A stretch of 64,000 bases of DNA, taken from Timema cristinae. Its lineage: Eukaryota; Arthropoda; Insecta; Phasmatodea; Timematidae. The DNA lies in NCBI GenBank assembly GCA_039000515.1, contig JBCFYV010000596.1:1-64000 (forward strand), read 5' to 3'. A program made the translations under genes and the position numbers. Position 1 is the stretch's first letter. Every line of letters starts with the position of its first letter. The notes below the pieces were generated by a model. It saw only the letters and a program-made list of their open reading frames with translations. It had not been told where the DNA came from and made no database searches. This document shows positions 10,985 to 21,850 of this stretch, one piece after another.

Positions 10985-11880
10985 GGCTACCTATATCACG
11001 ATGGCACGATGAGTTTTGTGAATGTTGATTTCAGCTAAAGCAATTGTTTAGGGAAAAACTTTAATACCAAAAGTATTAAAGAGATGAGTTTGAGGGTTAG
11101 AATCTTACCAGGGTAAACTAGAGGCCTTTTTTTTCACTCTCCCTTAGTGCAAATGTGGGTTTCAGCTAAAGCAATTATGTGACATATTATATTATAGAGA
11201 TGAGTTTGAGGTTCAAATCTTACCCAGGTAAACTATAGGCATTTTTTATCACTCTCCCTCCATGCAAATGCGGGTTCCCTCCATGCAAATGTGGATTTCA
11301 GCTAAAGCAAATATGTGACATATTATATTAAAGAGATGAATTTGAGGTTCGAATCTTACCAGGGTAAACTAGAAGCATTTTTTCCCTCTCCCTCCGTGCA
11401 AATGCGGGTTCCCTTCTGTGAATGTTGGTTTCAGCCAAAGCAATTATGTGACATATTTTATTAAAGAGATGAGTTTGAGATTCGAATCTTACCCGGGTAA
11501 ACTAGAGGCATTTTTTTTATCACTCTCCCTCCATGCAAATGCGGGTTTCAGATAAAGCAATTATGTAACATATTATATTAATACCAAAAGTATAAAAGAT
11601 ATGTGTTTGAAGTTCGAATCTTACAAGGGTAAACCAGAGGCATTTTTTTAAATCTCCCTCCGTGCATATGCGGGTTCCCTTCTGTGAATGTGGGTTTCAG
11701 CTAAAGCAATTATGTGACATATTATATTAATACCAAAAGTATTAAAGATATGAGTTTGAGGTTCGAAACTTACCAGGGTAATTTAGAGGAATTTTTTCAC
11801 TCTCCCTCCACGCAAATGCTGCCTCACTTCTGTAAATGGCAGTTTCAGCTAAAGCACTTATGTAACATATTATATTAATA
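10985..11880 (+). repeat. Tandem array built from a tRNA-SINE fragment, about 7 copies
   Basis: Units of roughly 110-150 bp repeat 'gatgagtttgaggttcgaat', 'cttaccagggtaaactagag', 'gcatttttt', 'cactctccctccatgcaaat' and 'ttcagctaaagcaatt'. The order B box, TTTTT tract, then 'ctccctccatgcaaatgcggg' matches the body of the SINE on the minus strand at 45345-45600 (ggttcgaatctcgg, then 'tctccctccacgcaaat'). A SINE fragment has therefore been amplified in tandem. The array lies inside the proposed polymerase intron. Confidence 0.75.
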
Positions 11881-11952
11881 ACAAAAGTATTATAAATTTT
11901 AAAGAAAAAACGCTTATATTTATAACAATGATAGCTTTGATATATATTATAG

Positions 11953-14900
11953 TTGAAATGGAGGCCGAAAATGGCGGGACGACCCCCACAACACCACTAC
12001 TGGCAGCTGTGGGACCCCTCCAACCCGTCGTAGCCACATCACCCCAGTGCCAGGGAGACGGGGTTCAAGCCCCAGCTGTGGTGCGGAAGACAGGGAGCGT
12101 GGAGGTGCCTACTGCGGGACCATCTTCGACCCCACAACCAGGAATTGGTGGCTCGGTAAGTAAGATAGGTGGAACATTGCAAAATGGCATCCCTCTCCGT
12201 ATCGTTGAGGAGCGATTAAACAATTGAGGCGTTTCTTTTATACTGGTAGAGAAATTGAAGTAAAACTTGGTGCTCCGGCAAGCGATCGTGACGCATTAAG
12301 CTGGCTTGAAGAACAAATTACTAATTTGCTCCATCGGCTGCAGGACCACAGCGTTAGCGCCGATGATCACGTAGGCTTACTTTTGAGTAGCACTGACTAC
12401 GTTGAGCCCTGTGTATGTCTCATTTAGGCGAACAGACCAGCTAAACGCTAGAGCAGTGATTGATAACGTAAGCCGCGTGTTGCAGAGTAATACTTTGTTT
12501 TTGAGTACAGCACCATTGTACGTTAAACTCTGTCACTTTAAGGAGCCTCTCCGGAGTGCACGATATTGTGATAAACTTTCTCCCGCTAGCACATACAGTC
12601 GTAAAAACAAAGGGATCATTATGATTCAAAACGCGACACACTTTGCCTAGCCCGTGCATTGGTTGTCGCCAAAGCTATATGTGACAATAAAATAGAACCA
12701 GGATGTATGGACATGAACACCTTTAGACAAATCAAAATGGGTCGTAATATTCAAAAACTCAAAGCAGAAGAACTATGCCGTGATGCCCATGTGAATCTTT
12801 TGAAAGGTGGGGGGCTCACTGAACTGAAACCATTTCAAGCATACCTCTCCGAATAAAAAATCACGGTGTTTCGGGAACGTAGAAGGAGACAGGTCCTATA
12901 TGAGGGGCCTACTCCCTCCGACCATTCCTTTAAGGGCTATTTTCACGACGACAAGCAAAACCATTTTGATGTCTAATCATCCTTGACAGCCGCATTTAAG
13001 TGCTCGTACTTTTGCCGTGAGTGCCGTGTGCCATTCAGTAATAAGAATGCGCACAAGTGTGAATCCACGTGCAAAAAGTGCAACGCTAAAGTGGCTTGTA
13101 GTGGAGGCCGATCTGTGCTCTGTAAAGACTGCGGGCGTTGGTTCACAAATCAGACATGCTTTGATAACCATAAACGTCCTGGTTTTTGCAGAGGTCACAG
13201 ATCGGTCTGTGATGTCAAAAAGGTTTGCGAGGTATGCGGGCAAATTTTCAGTTTGGAAAGATCAAATTTTTCACATAGGTGTTATGAGACTTTTTGTAGG
13301 GTATGCGAGACCCATCGTCCTTTTGGTCATTTCTGTTATATGAAGCAGGCCCCATCAAAGCCGGCATTGGAAAAGAGTAATTTCATGTTTGTATTCTATG
13401 ATTTTGAATGCAGACAAGAAACGCTTCTTCAAGGTGCGGCCGGCACGTATTTGCACAAACCTAACCTCTGTGTCGTGCAATCGTGTTGTAAGATTTGCGT
13501 ACATATAGATGCAAATGACTATCATTGCACCGACTGTGGGGGCGATAGGACTCGCATATTCAAGGGTGATACCACAATGGCCCAATTTTTTTGATTTATA
13601 GAACAAATTAAAGCTTCAAAATTTAAGGATATCACCCTCCTCGGCCATAACGTAAAATCCTATGATGGGAATTTTATTTTAAAGTAGATGATGAAGGTTA
13701 AAAAATGGAGTCCAGAACTTATAATAAACGATGGGAAAATCATGTCCATGCGTTACGGTCCGCTCCACTTTATTGATTCGCTGAACTTTCTCCCGATGTC
13801 ACTGTCCAAATTGCCCAAAACTTTGGCCAAGGGACATTTCCCCCATTTTTTCAATAAAAAAGAAAACGCAGGATATAGGGGTCCCCTTCTGCCAAAACAG
13901 GACTACGGCATAGGCGAGATGTCAATTGAGGGAAAGGAGCACTTTGAGAAGTGGTATGACGCCTTGGTCAAAGAAAATTATGTCTTTGATTTTAACCTCG
14001 AGTTGGAACTGTATTGTGTGAAAGATGTAGAGATCCTACGGAAGGCCTGCCTGAAGTTTAGAGAGATGCTCATGGAGAAAGCAAAGGTGGACCCTTTCAG
14101 AGAGGCGTGTACGATAGCTGGAGTGGCCATGTTGGTTTACCGCCGAAGTCATCTTAAGGAGAATACTATCGGTATTATCCTTAACGGTGGCTATCGGTGC
14201 GCAGACTAACAGTCGCACGTCGCTGTACAATGGCTCTGCTGGGAGGCCCATCAGCGTGGTGTCTCTATTCTTCATGCGGGTAACGGCCGTGAGGAATATG
14301 TGTTAGGGCGTCGTAAAGACGGCGTTGTTAAAGCTGGAGATACCACCACCATCTTCCATTTCTGGGGCTGTTATTGGCACGGGTGCCTTCTCTGTTACCC
14401 TGATAGGATAAACCCCGTCAAAAATAGTCCCCACGAGAAAATGGAGACGCGATATGAAGCGACCATGGCTTGTTTGGAAAAGTATAAGAATGCCGTCTAC
14501 ACGGTCGTAGAGATGTGGAAGTGTATGTTTAATGCGATGAAACGCACAGACAAGGACTTGCAGCAATTTGTACTACGGCACGAGGGGTATACCAAGGAGC
14601 CTCTCAGCCCTAGGAATGCATTCTTTGGCGGACGTACAAATTGTATCAAGCTCTTCCACGAAGCAGACTTTTCTTGTGGAGAGAAGATCAAGTACTTGGA
14701 TGTGTGTTCGTTGTATCCATACGTTTGCGAGTACAAATAATACCCAGTCGGCCAGCCCAAAATTCACTTGGAACCAAATTGGCCGTCTATAGATCAAGTA
14801 GAAGGCATAGCCAAAGTTACAGTGACGCCTCCGCGAGATTTATTCCTGCCCGTATTGCCTACATGGATGCACGACAATCTAATGTTCATTTTGTGCAGGA

Positions 14901-15955
14901 AATGGGGGGAGGAGAAAAACCAAGGCGCGTGTCAGCACAACGACAAAAAAGATCGCTGGTTGACAGGCGTCTGGATGATTGACGAGATCCAGAAAGCCGT
15001 TGAGAAAGGCTACACCGTTGAAGCAGTACACGAAGTATGGGAGTACAATGTATCTGTTTACGACCGTCAGAAACGTTCTGGCAGCCTGTTTTACGGGTAC
15101 ATTGATACTTTTTTGAAAATTAAACAAAAAGCCAGCAGATGGCCAGAGTGGTGTACCTCACAAGAGGAAAAATTAGCTTACATTCAAAATTATGAATTAT
15201 GAGGAAAGGGAAGAGGAAAACTTGATTTCGGCTCTGTTTGTAAAAACCCTGGTCTCCGCACTCTGGCTAAACTTTTTTTAAATTCACTATGGGGAAAGTT
15301 TGGGCAAAGATACAATTCACCACACGTTGCCGTTGTCAACGACTATCAGGGAATCCACAAGTACCTGACGGATCCGTACATCACCATGGACAGCGTCATT
15401 GATGTAAATTATGAGGTTATGTTCCTCAATTACAAGGATGCGCGTGACGCGTTGCGCCGTAACTCTAACACGAGGGTGGCGGTGGCGTGCTACACGACTG
15501 CTATGGCTAGGTTGCACCTATACAGCATCCTTGAACAATTGGGGGACCGCGTTTTGTATCATGATACAGATAGCGTTGTATTCACCGAACGCCCCGGCGA
15601 TTGGAGTCCACCAACCGGAGACATTTTAGGTGACCTCACTGATGAACTTCAGGATTACGGTCCGGGAAGCTATATTAGCGCCTTTGTATTTGGCGGTCCC
15701 AAGAATTACGCGTATCGAGTTTGTGTTGGTGGCGATCCTGCCAAAACAAAAACGGCGTGCAAGGTTCACGGGATCACAATAAACTATGGAAACCGGAACG
15801 ATGATAATTTTGAAGTTTTGAAAGCGATGGTCACAGAACAGGTGGTGGAAAGATACATACAGATACAGCACAAAATTGTAAGAACAGGTCTTGCGACTGT
15901 ATGTACGGTTTCTCAGACTAAAGTCTACCGGCCCGTGTTTACCAAATATGGATAA
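11953..15955 (+). pseudogene. polB: Protein-primed type DNA polymerase B of Polinton (broken)
   Basis: This is the replicative polymerase of the element. An N-terminal region (11953-12856) carries YVSFRRTDQLNARAVIDNV and a shifted CLARALVVAKA. A cysteine-rich stretch with many C-x2-C pairs follows (about 13000-13350). The exonuclease motifs are ExoI FYDFEC (about 13394), ExoII HNVKSYDGNF (about 13640) and ExoIII YCVKDVEILRKA (about 14010). The polymerase motifs are A, DVCSLYPYV (about 14699); B, NSLWGKFGQ (about 15279); and C, YHDTDSVVF (about 15558). All catalytic motifs remain. From 12659 to 15955 a single frame is kept, interrupted by seven stops at 12854, 12974, 13592, 13685, 14207, 14738 and 15200. 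Upstream there are frameshifts near 12225, 12410 and 12640. A possible AATAAA lies at 16016. Family identity is near certain. Confidence 0.93.
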
Positions 15956-16620
15956 CCGATGTTTTTAATACGTTGCCGTTTGGGTATCAGAGTCCTTGTA
16001 AACGCGCTCGCCACGAATAAAAGGTGATCATTTAGACGGGCTGAATAATCATATTTTTTTTTCACTCTAGATATTTCCACTGACATGTCATTTTTCAAAG
16101 ATTTGAATTTTTTTTTCATATTTGTCTACATGAAAACAAGCATATTTTTTATGTTTTTTTATGCACCGGGTTACATTTTTATATTTTTTTATTTGCCAGT
16201 GCAGTCTTCCACCTACCTGATTTTTTTAAAGTCAATTAGTTGTTTGAGTATATTTTAATTCTAGTCAACTGTTTGTATATATTTATTTCAAATCTAATAA
16301 ACAGATTGTATATATATTTTTTTCTTTCTAGTCAAATATAATAAACTGATTGTATATATATATTTTTAAATCTGTTCAAATATATTTGATCATATTTAGT
16401 ACCGAGGCCACTATTCCCCCTATTTTGTAAGTATTCACAGTATACTTTTCACTGTGTGTAAATAAATATTGTAAAAAACCAGTTATGTTTATGAAAATAA
16501 ATATATATATTGTAAGTATTCACAGTATACTTTACACGATGTGTATACTTTGTTTTGCTTGTAAATAAATATTGTAAAAATGGTTATGTTTGTGTTTTAA
16601 CGTCTACACCCACACCTCCC
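15956..16620. other. AT-rich spacer with a direct repeat
   Basis: It contains likely poly(A) signals of polymerase B (AATAAA near 16016) and TA-rich stretches. There is an imperfect direct repeat of about 80 bp in which 'gtaagtattcacagtatact' occurs at about 16427 and 16514, each followed by 'gtaaataaatattgtaaaaa'. No gene is seen. Confidence 0.6.
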
Positions 16621-16628
16621 TCCTCTCC

Positions 16629-16635
16629 TATAAAG
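16629..16635 (+). promoter_or_regulatory. TATA box of the packaging ATPase gene
   Basis: TATAAAG lies 45 bp before the ATG at 16674, with 'ctcagtctcaaac' (initiator-like TCAGT) about 30 bp downstream of it. Confidence 0.55.
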
Positions 16636-16673
16636 ACAAGCTCATATAGCTTATAAGCTCAGTCTCAAACGTA

Positions 16674-17240
16674 ATGGACAAGTTGAAGCATCCATTTTCA
16701 GCCATCATAAGCGACCCTTCCAGCTGTGGAAAGTCACATTTTGTAGCAGACTTTATCCGTCACCTGGACACAATGTGTGACGTTAAATTTGATAAAATCA
16801 CATGGTATTATGCTTTATGGCAACCGTGATTTTAACAAGACGGGACAAGTCCCCGCATCATATTCTGTAAGGGTTTGCCAGAAAAGGATTACAACTGTAG
16901 CGACTCTCCACAGCTGATTATCCTGGACGACCTGATGTGTGAAGCCAACGAAGTGGTCGTCGATCGTTTCACCAAAGGATGCCAACATCAAAATATTAGC
17001 GTTATGTACCTTACACAAAATATATTCCATCAGGCAAGGGCCATAAAGACATTTCCTTAAACGTACATTATATCGTGTTTATTTAAAAATCCCAGGGATA
17101 AAGCTCAGATTCAACACTTTGAACGGTAAGTCTGTCCTGAAAATCACCGTGTTTTACAAGAGGCTTACACTGATGGTACAAGTACGCCTCATGGCTATAT
17201 ATTGTTAGATTTCAAACAAGGTACACCAGAATGGTTCTGA
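16674..17240 (+). pseudogene. A32/FtsK-like packaging ATPase of Polinton (frameshifted)
   Basis: This is the DNA-packaging or translocation ATPase expected in a capsid-forming Polinton. The start MDKLKHPFSAII leads into a P-loop reading DPSSCGKSHFV, where the family has a glycine first (GPSSCGKS); here the codon gives aspartate. The Walker B segment is LIILDDLMCEA near 16917. A downstream polar segment, ISVMYLTQNIF, fits the sensor region of this family. The tail, in a shifted frame, continues to TGA at 17238-17240. Frameshifts occur near 16805-16860 and 17035. At about 189 codons it is short but typical for compact Polinton ATPases. Its own TATA box lies upstream. Confidence 0.85.
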
Positions 17241-17291
17241 TATAGAACCCGCACAAATGTTGGGTGCTGCGTGTACCTATCACACATAAGC

Positions 17292-17299
17292 TATAAAAA
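17292..17299 (+). promoter_or_regulatory. TATA box upstream of the small basic gene
   Basis: TATAAAAA lies 44 bp before the codon at 17336 that occupies the expected start position. The spacing matches the other Polinton promoters in this element. Confidence 0.55.
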
Positions 17300-17335
17300 C
17301 ACCGACACTTCCCAATCGCAGATCATTTCATAACC

Positions 17336-17667
17336 ATAGATCCCAAAGTGCTGAAGCAAGCCCCTCTGCTACGTGTGATGTATCGCATGAACCCACAGTA
17401 ACGTGTCGCTTTACAGAAAACTGATGACAATAAACTGATTGACTCTGTTTGCGAGTGTGCCTACAACATTTTAAAACGGCGGGAGCCATTTAAAAATACG
17501 CAGAAGACAAAGTTACGTGTTCACAAGCAGGTGTTGCGCAAGCTGGTCAAACGAGGAGAGTGCTATAAGAAGAAGAGACGACTACTCGTTCAGAAAGGAG
17601 GAGCGTTTTTCCCTTACTTTTAGCCCCTCTAATTAGTGGGGTCCTCGGTTCCTTATTCAACAAGTAA
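17336..17667 (+). pseudogene. Small basic protein with hydrophobic C-terminus, Polinton-conserved
   Basis: About 110 codons. The expected start position reads ATA (after 'ttcataacc'), so an ATG has probably been lost. Translation in this frame gives a Lys/Arg-rich protein (KTKLRVHKQVLRKLVKRGE, then KKKRRLLVQKGGAFF). After a one-base shift it ends in a hydrophobic LLLAPLISGVLGSLFNK tail. A stop lies at 17399. A basic body with a short membrane-like tail is recurrent in Polintons and adenovirus-like elements beside the ATPase. A role as a membrane-active or core virion peptide is a guess. It ends 3 bp before the next ATG. Confidence 0.6.
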
Positions 17668-17670
17668 ATA

Positions 17671-18277
17671 ATGGAACACACGAAAAAGATGATATTGGTG
17701 TCCCCGGAAACATTACACCGTTACGAGCAACACCACCAACAAATTGCTTCGGCAACAAATCTAGTGGTCTCCGAGTTGGACAAGGAAATGGAAAAAATCC
17801 TCGCTTCAAAACTTGACGACATGTCTAAATGGGCTTTGTACCAACAAGTGCTACAGCGCTATCTACACTTTAGTCAACACCCTCCGCCAACTGAAACCGC
17901 CGCCACCACCACCCCTGAAGTGTCTGTACTTCCCATCCCAACTGTACTTAATACTGTACCAGCACAGGCACGTAATAAGCTGAACTTTACTAGAACATAT
18001 TAAGTCCCGAGGCGGCATCTCTTGGGACTCAAACGGAGAAGTGAGTATTCAAGATACGCCTCTCCGTTAATCCAATATTGTGGATTTAGTCAATGATCTG
18101 GTCAGAACAAGAAGACACAGTGAACTGGCAGGGGGGCGAGAATTTCTCACGGTGTTGCTTAAAATAAACTTTCCGAAAGAATTTATTGTAAACCCGAAAC
18201 GTTTGGTGCCCATTAGAGATTCAACGCCCGTACCACAACCACTTACACCGTACATTACCCTAAGAAGAAGAAACTGA
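17671..18277 (+). pseudogene. Polinton-conserved protein of unknown function
   Basis: The first frame (17671-18003) starts MEHTKKMILVSPETLHRYEQ. It has a glutamine-rich, probably coiled-coil N-terminal half, then a proline/threonine linker. After a frameshift near 18000 a second frame contains NIVDLVNDLVRTRRHSE, REFLTVLLKINFPKEFIVNP and a basic end (LRRRN). I recognise the pattern as one that recurs next to Polinton integrases but know no function for it. Its place between ATPase and integrase and its 3-bp spacing from the upstream gene suggest shared expression. Confidence 0.6.
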
Positions 18278-18317
18278 AAAGGTTGGATGAAAACAGGTGG
18301 CTGCCGTTCAGAGCTTA

Positions 18318-19369
18318 ATGGACCGTTTAGCCGACATCTACTACGACCCTTCTCACCCTGCGGGGTTTGCAGGTGCGGCGTCGCTCATAAAGCCGTCCAA
18401 GAAATATCCGAAAAAGTACGAGAATGGCTTCGTGCGCAGGACGCTTATACCCTACACAAACCTGTGCTAAAAAAATTTCCACGAAACAAGTACGTGGTGT
18501 CAAACATTGACGATCTCTGGCAAGCCGATCTCAACGACATGCGAAGTCTCAGAAAATACAACGACGGTGCAGTGTACTTGCTCACCGTCATCGACGTGTT
18601 TAGCATGATGGCATGGGCAAGGACGCTTCCATCCAGGACGGGGAGCGTCGTGAGAGACGCCTTTCGGGACATTTTCAAGCAAAGCGGCCGTGAACCTCTA
18701 AGTATACAGACGGACAAGGGGACAGAGTTCATGGCACGTCTAGTCCGGAAATTTCTCAAGCAAGAAGGCATGCATTACTACACCACTCATAATCCAGACG
18801 TGAAGGCAAGCATCGTAGAACGGTTCAATAGAACTTTGAAATGACGCATGTGGCGCTACTTTACCAAAAATCACACGTATCGGTATGTGGACGTCCTCCA
18901 AGATCTAGTTGACGCTTACAACGGTGCCAAACATTCCAGTATCAAGATGGCACCCTCCGACGTTTCAGAAACTAATGTGCTTCAAGTCAGAGATAATCTG
19001 TACGGCAAAATGCGTCCAAACCCGAAGCCTAAAATAAAAGTCGGTGACACGGTGCGTATTAGCAAATCCAAAATGCTGTTTGAAAAGGGCTACGAAAGCA
19101 ATTGGAGCGAAGAGATTTTAAAAGTCAGCAGTGTCGTGTTGCGACAACCTGTCTTCTACAGACTCACTGATCTTGACGGCGAAGAACTGGAGGAGACGTT
19201 TTATGAGCCTGAATTGCAGCGCGTACGTCTCCCTGAAACATGTAAAGTTGATAAAATACTACGTGTCAAGGGTAAAGGCGCCAGAAACAAAGTGTACGTG
19301 CAGTGGAAAGGTTACCCCGCCAAGTTTAATTCTTGGATTCCTGCCAGTAACGTCAGCACCCTACCATGA
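18318..19369 (+). pseudogene. Polinton retroviral-type integrase with chromodomain
   Basis: The rve-fold integrase inserts the element into the genome. The start is ATG at 18318 (MDRLADIYYDPSHPAGF), and one frameshift near 18390-18400 joins it to the long frame. The DDE triad is visible: D in LWQADLNDM, D in IQTDKGTEF, and E in ASIVERFNRTLK, with 35-residue type spacing between the last two. An in-frame TGA at 18842 follows directly after NRTLK. The C-terminus has an SH3-like part (KIKVGDTVRISKS) and a chromodomain with KVYVQWKGYPAKFNSWI, a histone-tail reader thought to guide integration. The stop overlaps the next ATG as ATGA. Confidence 0.93.
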
Positions 19370-20115
19370 AGGACCAGTTTTACCTCACTTTGCCAAGCGA
19401 CAGCTATATGAGATATTTCCCGAAAAATACGCTCACGAATTTCGCCACGCAACTTCCTTACATTCTTACACTCGAGCGGCGGTGGGAAGTCGCTCTGGCT
19501 GAATTTCAATATCCTTGTACTTTCACCACCATACCCGAATGTCAAAATATTGTATGGTACAACAGGGTGGACGGTAATGGCGTGGAAAAAATATTCAAGG
19601 AATATATCCCTCCTGGAAACTACAGCACTATCCATGAATTGATCAAAGCTTTAAACGACGTGGAGGCGTTTCAAGGGAATTCCGGAGTTGTATTCAAGTA
19701 CACAAGCCCCAACAAAAAAGTGGAGGTTATCGCTACACCAGATATACAGCTGCTGAGTCTATCAACCCAACTAAGTCTACAGCTCGGCTTTGATCCTCAG
19801 ACTAATCTGATCAAAGTACCAAAGTCACCGCACGGTGCCAACTTTTTACTAGGCTTGCTCTCGCAAATGTACATCTACATGGATATCGTCGAACCTCAGA
19901 CCGTGGGTGACATTGTGGTACCGCTGTTACGTTTCGTTAGTATCAACAACGTAAATTATCTCTACGGCATACATAAGACAGTTAGCTATGACCCGTTGCA
20001 CTACATGCCACTGCTTAGAAGGGAAATTTAAATCTTGGAAATCAATATAAGATCCGACACTGGTGAACCTGTACCATTCGAGTTTGGAAAAGTGTGCGTG
20101 AAACTTCATTTTTGA
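19366..20115 (+). pseudogene. Polinton structural protein candidate (possible minor capsid/penton)
   Basis: The start MKDQFYLTLPSDSYMRYFP overlaps the integrase stop by four bases (ATGA), a tight translational arrangement. One frame runs 249 codons with a single in-frame TAA at 20029; the last 28 codons (GEPVPFEFGKVCVKLHF) remain in frame after it. LERRWEVALAEFQYP and the beta-rich profile fit a jelly-roll type protein. The position before the pVI-like peptide and the major capsid suggests a virion component. The family recurs in animal Polintons. Assignment as the penton-like minor capsid is by size and location, not by a specific motif. Confidence 0.6.
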
Positions 20116-20126
20116 CGCTGCTCAAC

Positions 20127-20463
20127 ATGAACTGTCCCTACCAAAGATACTACGTCAACCAGGCTGGAACAGGAATATCTTTGATCTACCACGGTGTTCC
20201 CTATCAAAGGGATAGGGAGTTTTTTCAGTGGCCTTTTCAAAAGCGTCGTACAGTTGCTGAGAAGCGGTGCTAAAGCCATTGGAAAACAGGCGCTTCATAT
20301 GGGTATCGACGTGCTCTCCAACGTTGCCAATCAACCACGTCCTTTCAAAGAAGCCCTTCGGAAACGTGTCGGCGAGGCTGGAACAAACTTGAAACGCAAG
20401 GCTGAACAGAAGATCAACACGCTGATTACCGGCTCAGGCTATAAAGGTCGTCGTAAGAAGTAA
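20127..20463 (+). pseudogene. pVI/pX-like basic amphipathic virion peptide
   Basis: The likely start is MNCPYQRYYVNQAGTG at 20127. A frameshift near 20205 leads to KGIGSFFSGLFKSVVQLL, then GAKAIGKQALHMGIDVLS and a strongly basic C-terminus ending GSGYKGRRKK. A Gly-rich amphipathic helix followed by a basic tail ahead of the major capsid gene matches the adenovirus pVI/pX type of core or membrane-lytic protein found in adintovirus-like Polintons. About 110 codons. Homology is by architecture, since such proteins are too short for firm assignment by eye. Confidence 0.6.
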
Positions 20464-20533
20464 CGAGGTCAGTCTTCTGTCGTTGCCCAACGTAAAAATG
20501 TCAAGAAAGAAGCTACAGATATTTTCAGTTAAA

Positions 20534-21807
20534 ATGTCATTTCTACACCCCCAGTCTTGCAAGTGTGCCAGCAGATAACTCGATCTCTTTTCCGTGCCAC
20601 CCACTCAAACCAGTCTTGAAAGCGGGCAATGGCTCCAGTACAAACCTGTATCTTCCCTCACTGATGATTGACCCATCGAATTTACCGTTACCGGACACGG
20701 CGAGTTCTATATCGATCTTTCACAGACTATGCTCTATATCAGGGTGGCCATCATGAAACCCGACGGTGCCGCTTTCACAGAGTTTGATCAGATCACACCC
20801 GTCAACAACTGGTTGGATTCGCTATTCACACAGGTGGATGTGTTTTTAAACCAAAAACTAGTCTCACCACCCAGAAACACGTATGCCTATAGAGCGTACA
20901 TTGAGACGCTGCTCAATTACAACAGTGAAGCCAAAATAACACATTTGACTTGTGGTCTGTGGTTCGCAGGCAACAAGGGATTTGAGGCCCGTCGCAGTCT
21001 CACCGCAAAAAGTAAGATGGTGGATCCTTTGGGGTATCTACATGGTGACGTGTTTAACAATGTGAAATAACTTTTGAACGGCAAAGAACTCAGAGTCAAG
21101 TTGGTCCGTTCCCGTGACGGGTCTAGTCTTATGGCGGTCCCTGAACTGCCTCACTTTAATGTTCACATCGTTGAAGCAGGCCTTCTAGTGCGACGTGTCA
21201 AAGTAGCACCTTCTATACTGTTGGCACACTCCAAAGCATTAATCGTCCACCCGGCAAAGTATCCCATCACCCATGTTGAAGTAAAAACACTCACTATTCC
21301 TAGGTCGTGCAAGGGAAATCACTGGACAACGTATTCATCGGACATTTACCCAAACGATGCATCGTGGGATTTGTATCAAACGTGGCGTTCAATGGAGACG
21401 CCACCAAGAACCCGTTAAACTTTCAAACCTACTGCATGAACCATGTCTCGTTGTACCTGGACGGGGAACAAGTAACTTCAAAACCGTTACAGCCCGATTT
21501 TTCAAACGTACACTATATCCTGTCCTACCACACGCTGTTTTCTGGAACGGGTAACCATTTCATGAACGAAGGTAGTGACATCACGCGAGAAGCTTTCCCC
21601 AAGGATATCATCTAATGGCTTTCGATCTCACACCTAATCTGTCAGTCCACATGACATCGCATTGGAATTTACGAAGCACGGGACTCTGAGCATCAAAGTC
21701 AGCTTCACCATGGCTCTCCCCGAAACCGTCAACTGTATCGTGTACGAGGAGTTTGCCAAGATCATCACCGTTGACAAGGACAGAAATGTTGTGACCGATT
21801 ATGGAAG
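20534..21807 (+). pseudogene. Major capsid protein, double jelly-roll type
   Basis: The start ATGTCATTTC at 20534 is followed by frames that together cover about 420 codons. Landmarks in order are LYIRVAIMKPDG, NNWLDSLFTQVDVFLNQ (about 20800), YAYRAYIETLLNYNSEAK (about 20880), GLWFAGNKGFEARR (about 20957), LLAHSKALIVHPAKYPITH (about 21220), YLDGEQVTSKPLQPDF (about 21455) and IKVSFTMALPETVNC (about 21690). This series is typical of Polinton major capsid proteins, which build the trimeric hexon-like shell. Defects are frameshifts near 20570 to 20720, an in-frame TAA at 21068, and frameshifts near 21310 and 21620-21680. No stop is visible at the natural end, and the frame runs on into the next gene. 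Confidence 0.85.
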
Positions 21808-21850
21808 TTTATTTAAACAATTTCCCACCCCCTTACTCCTCATTTTAGTC

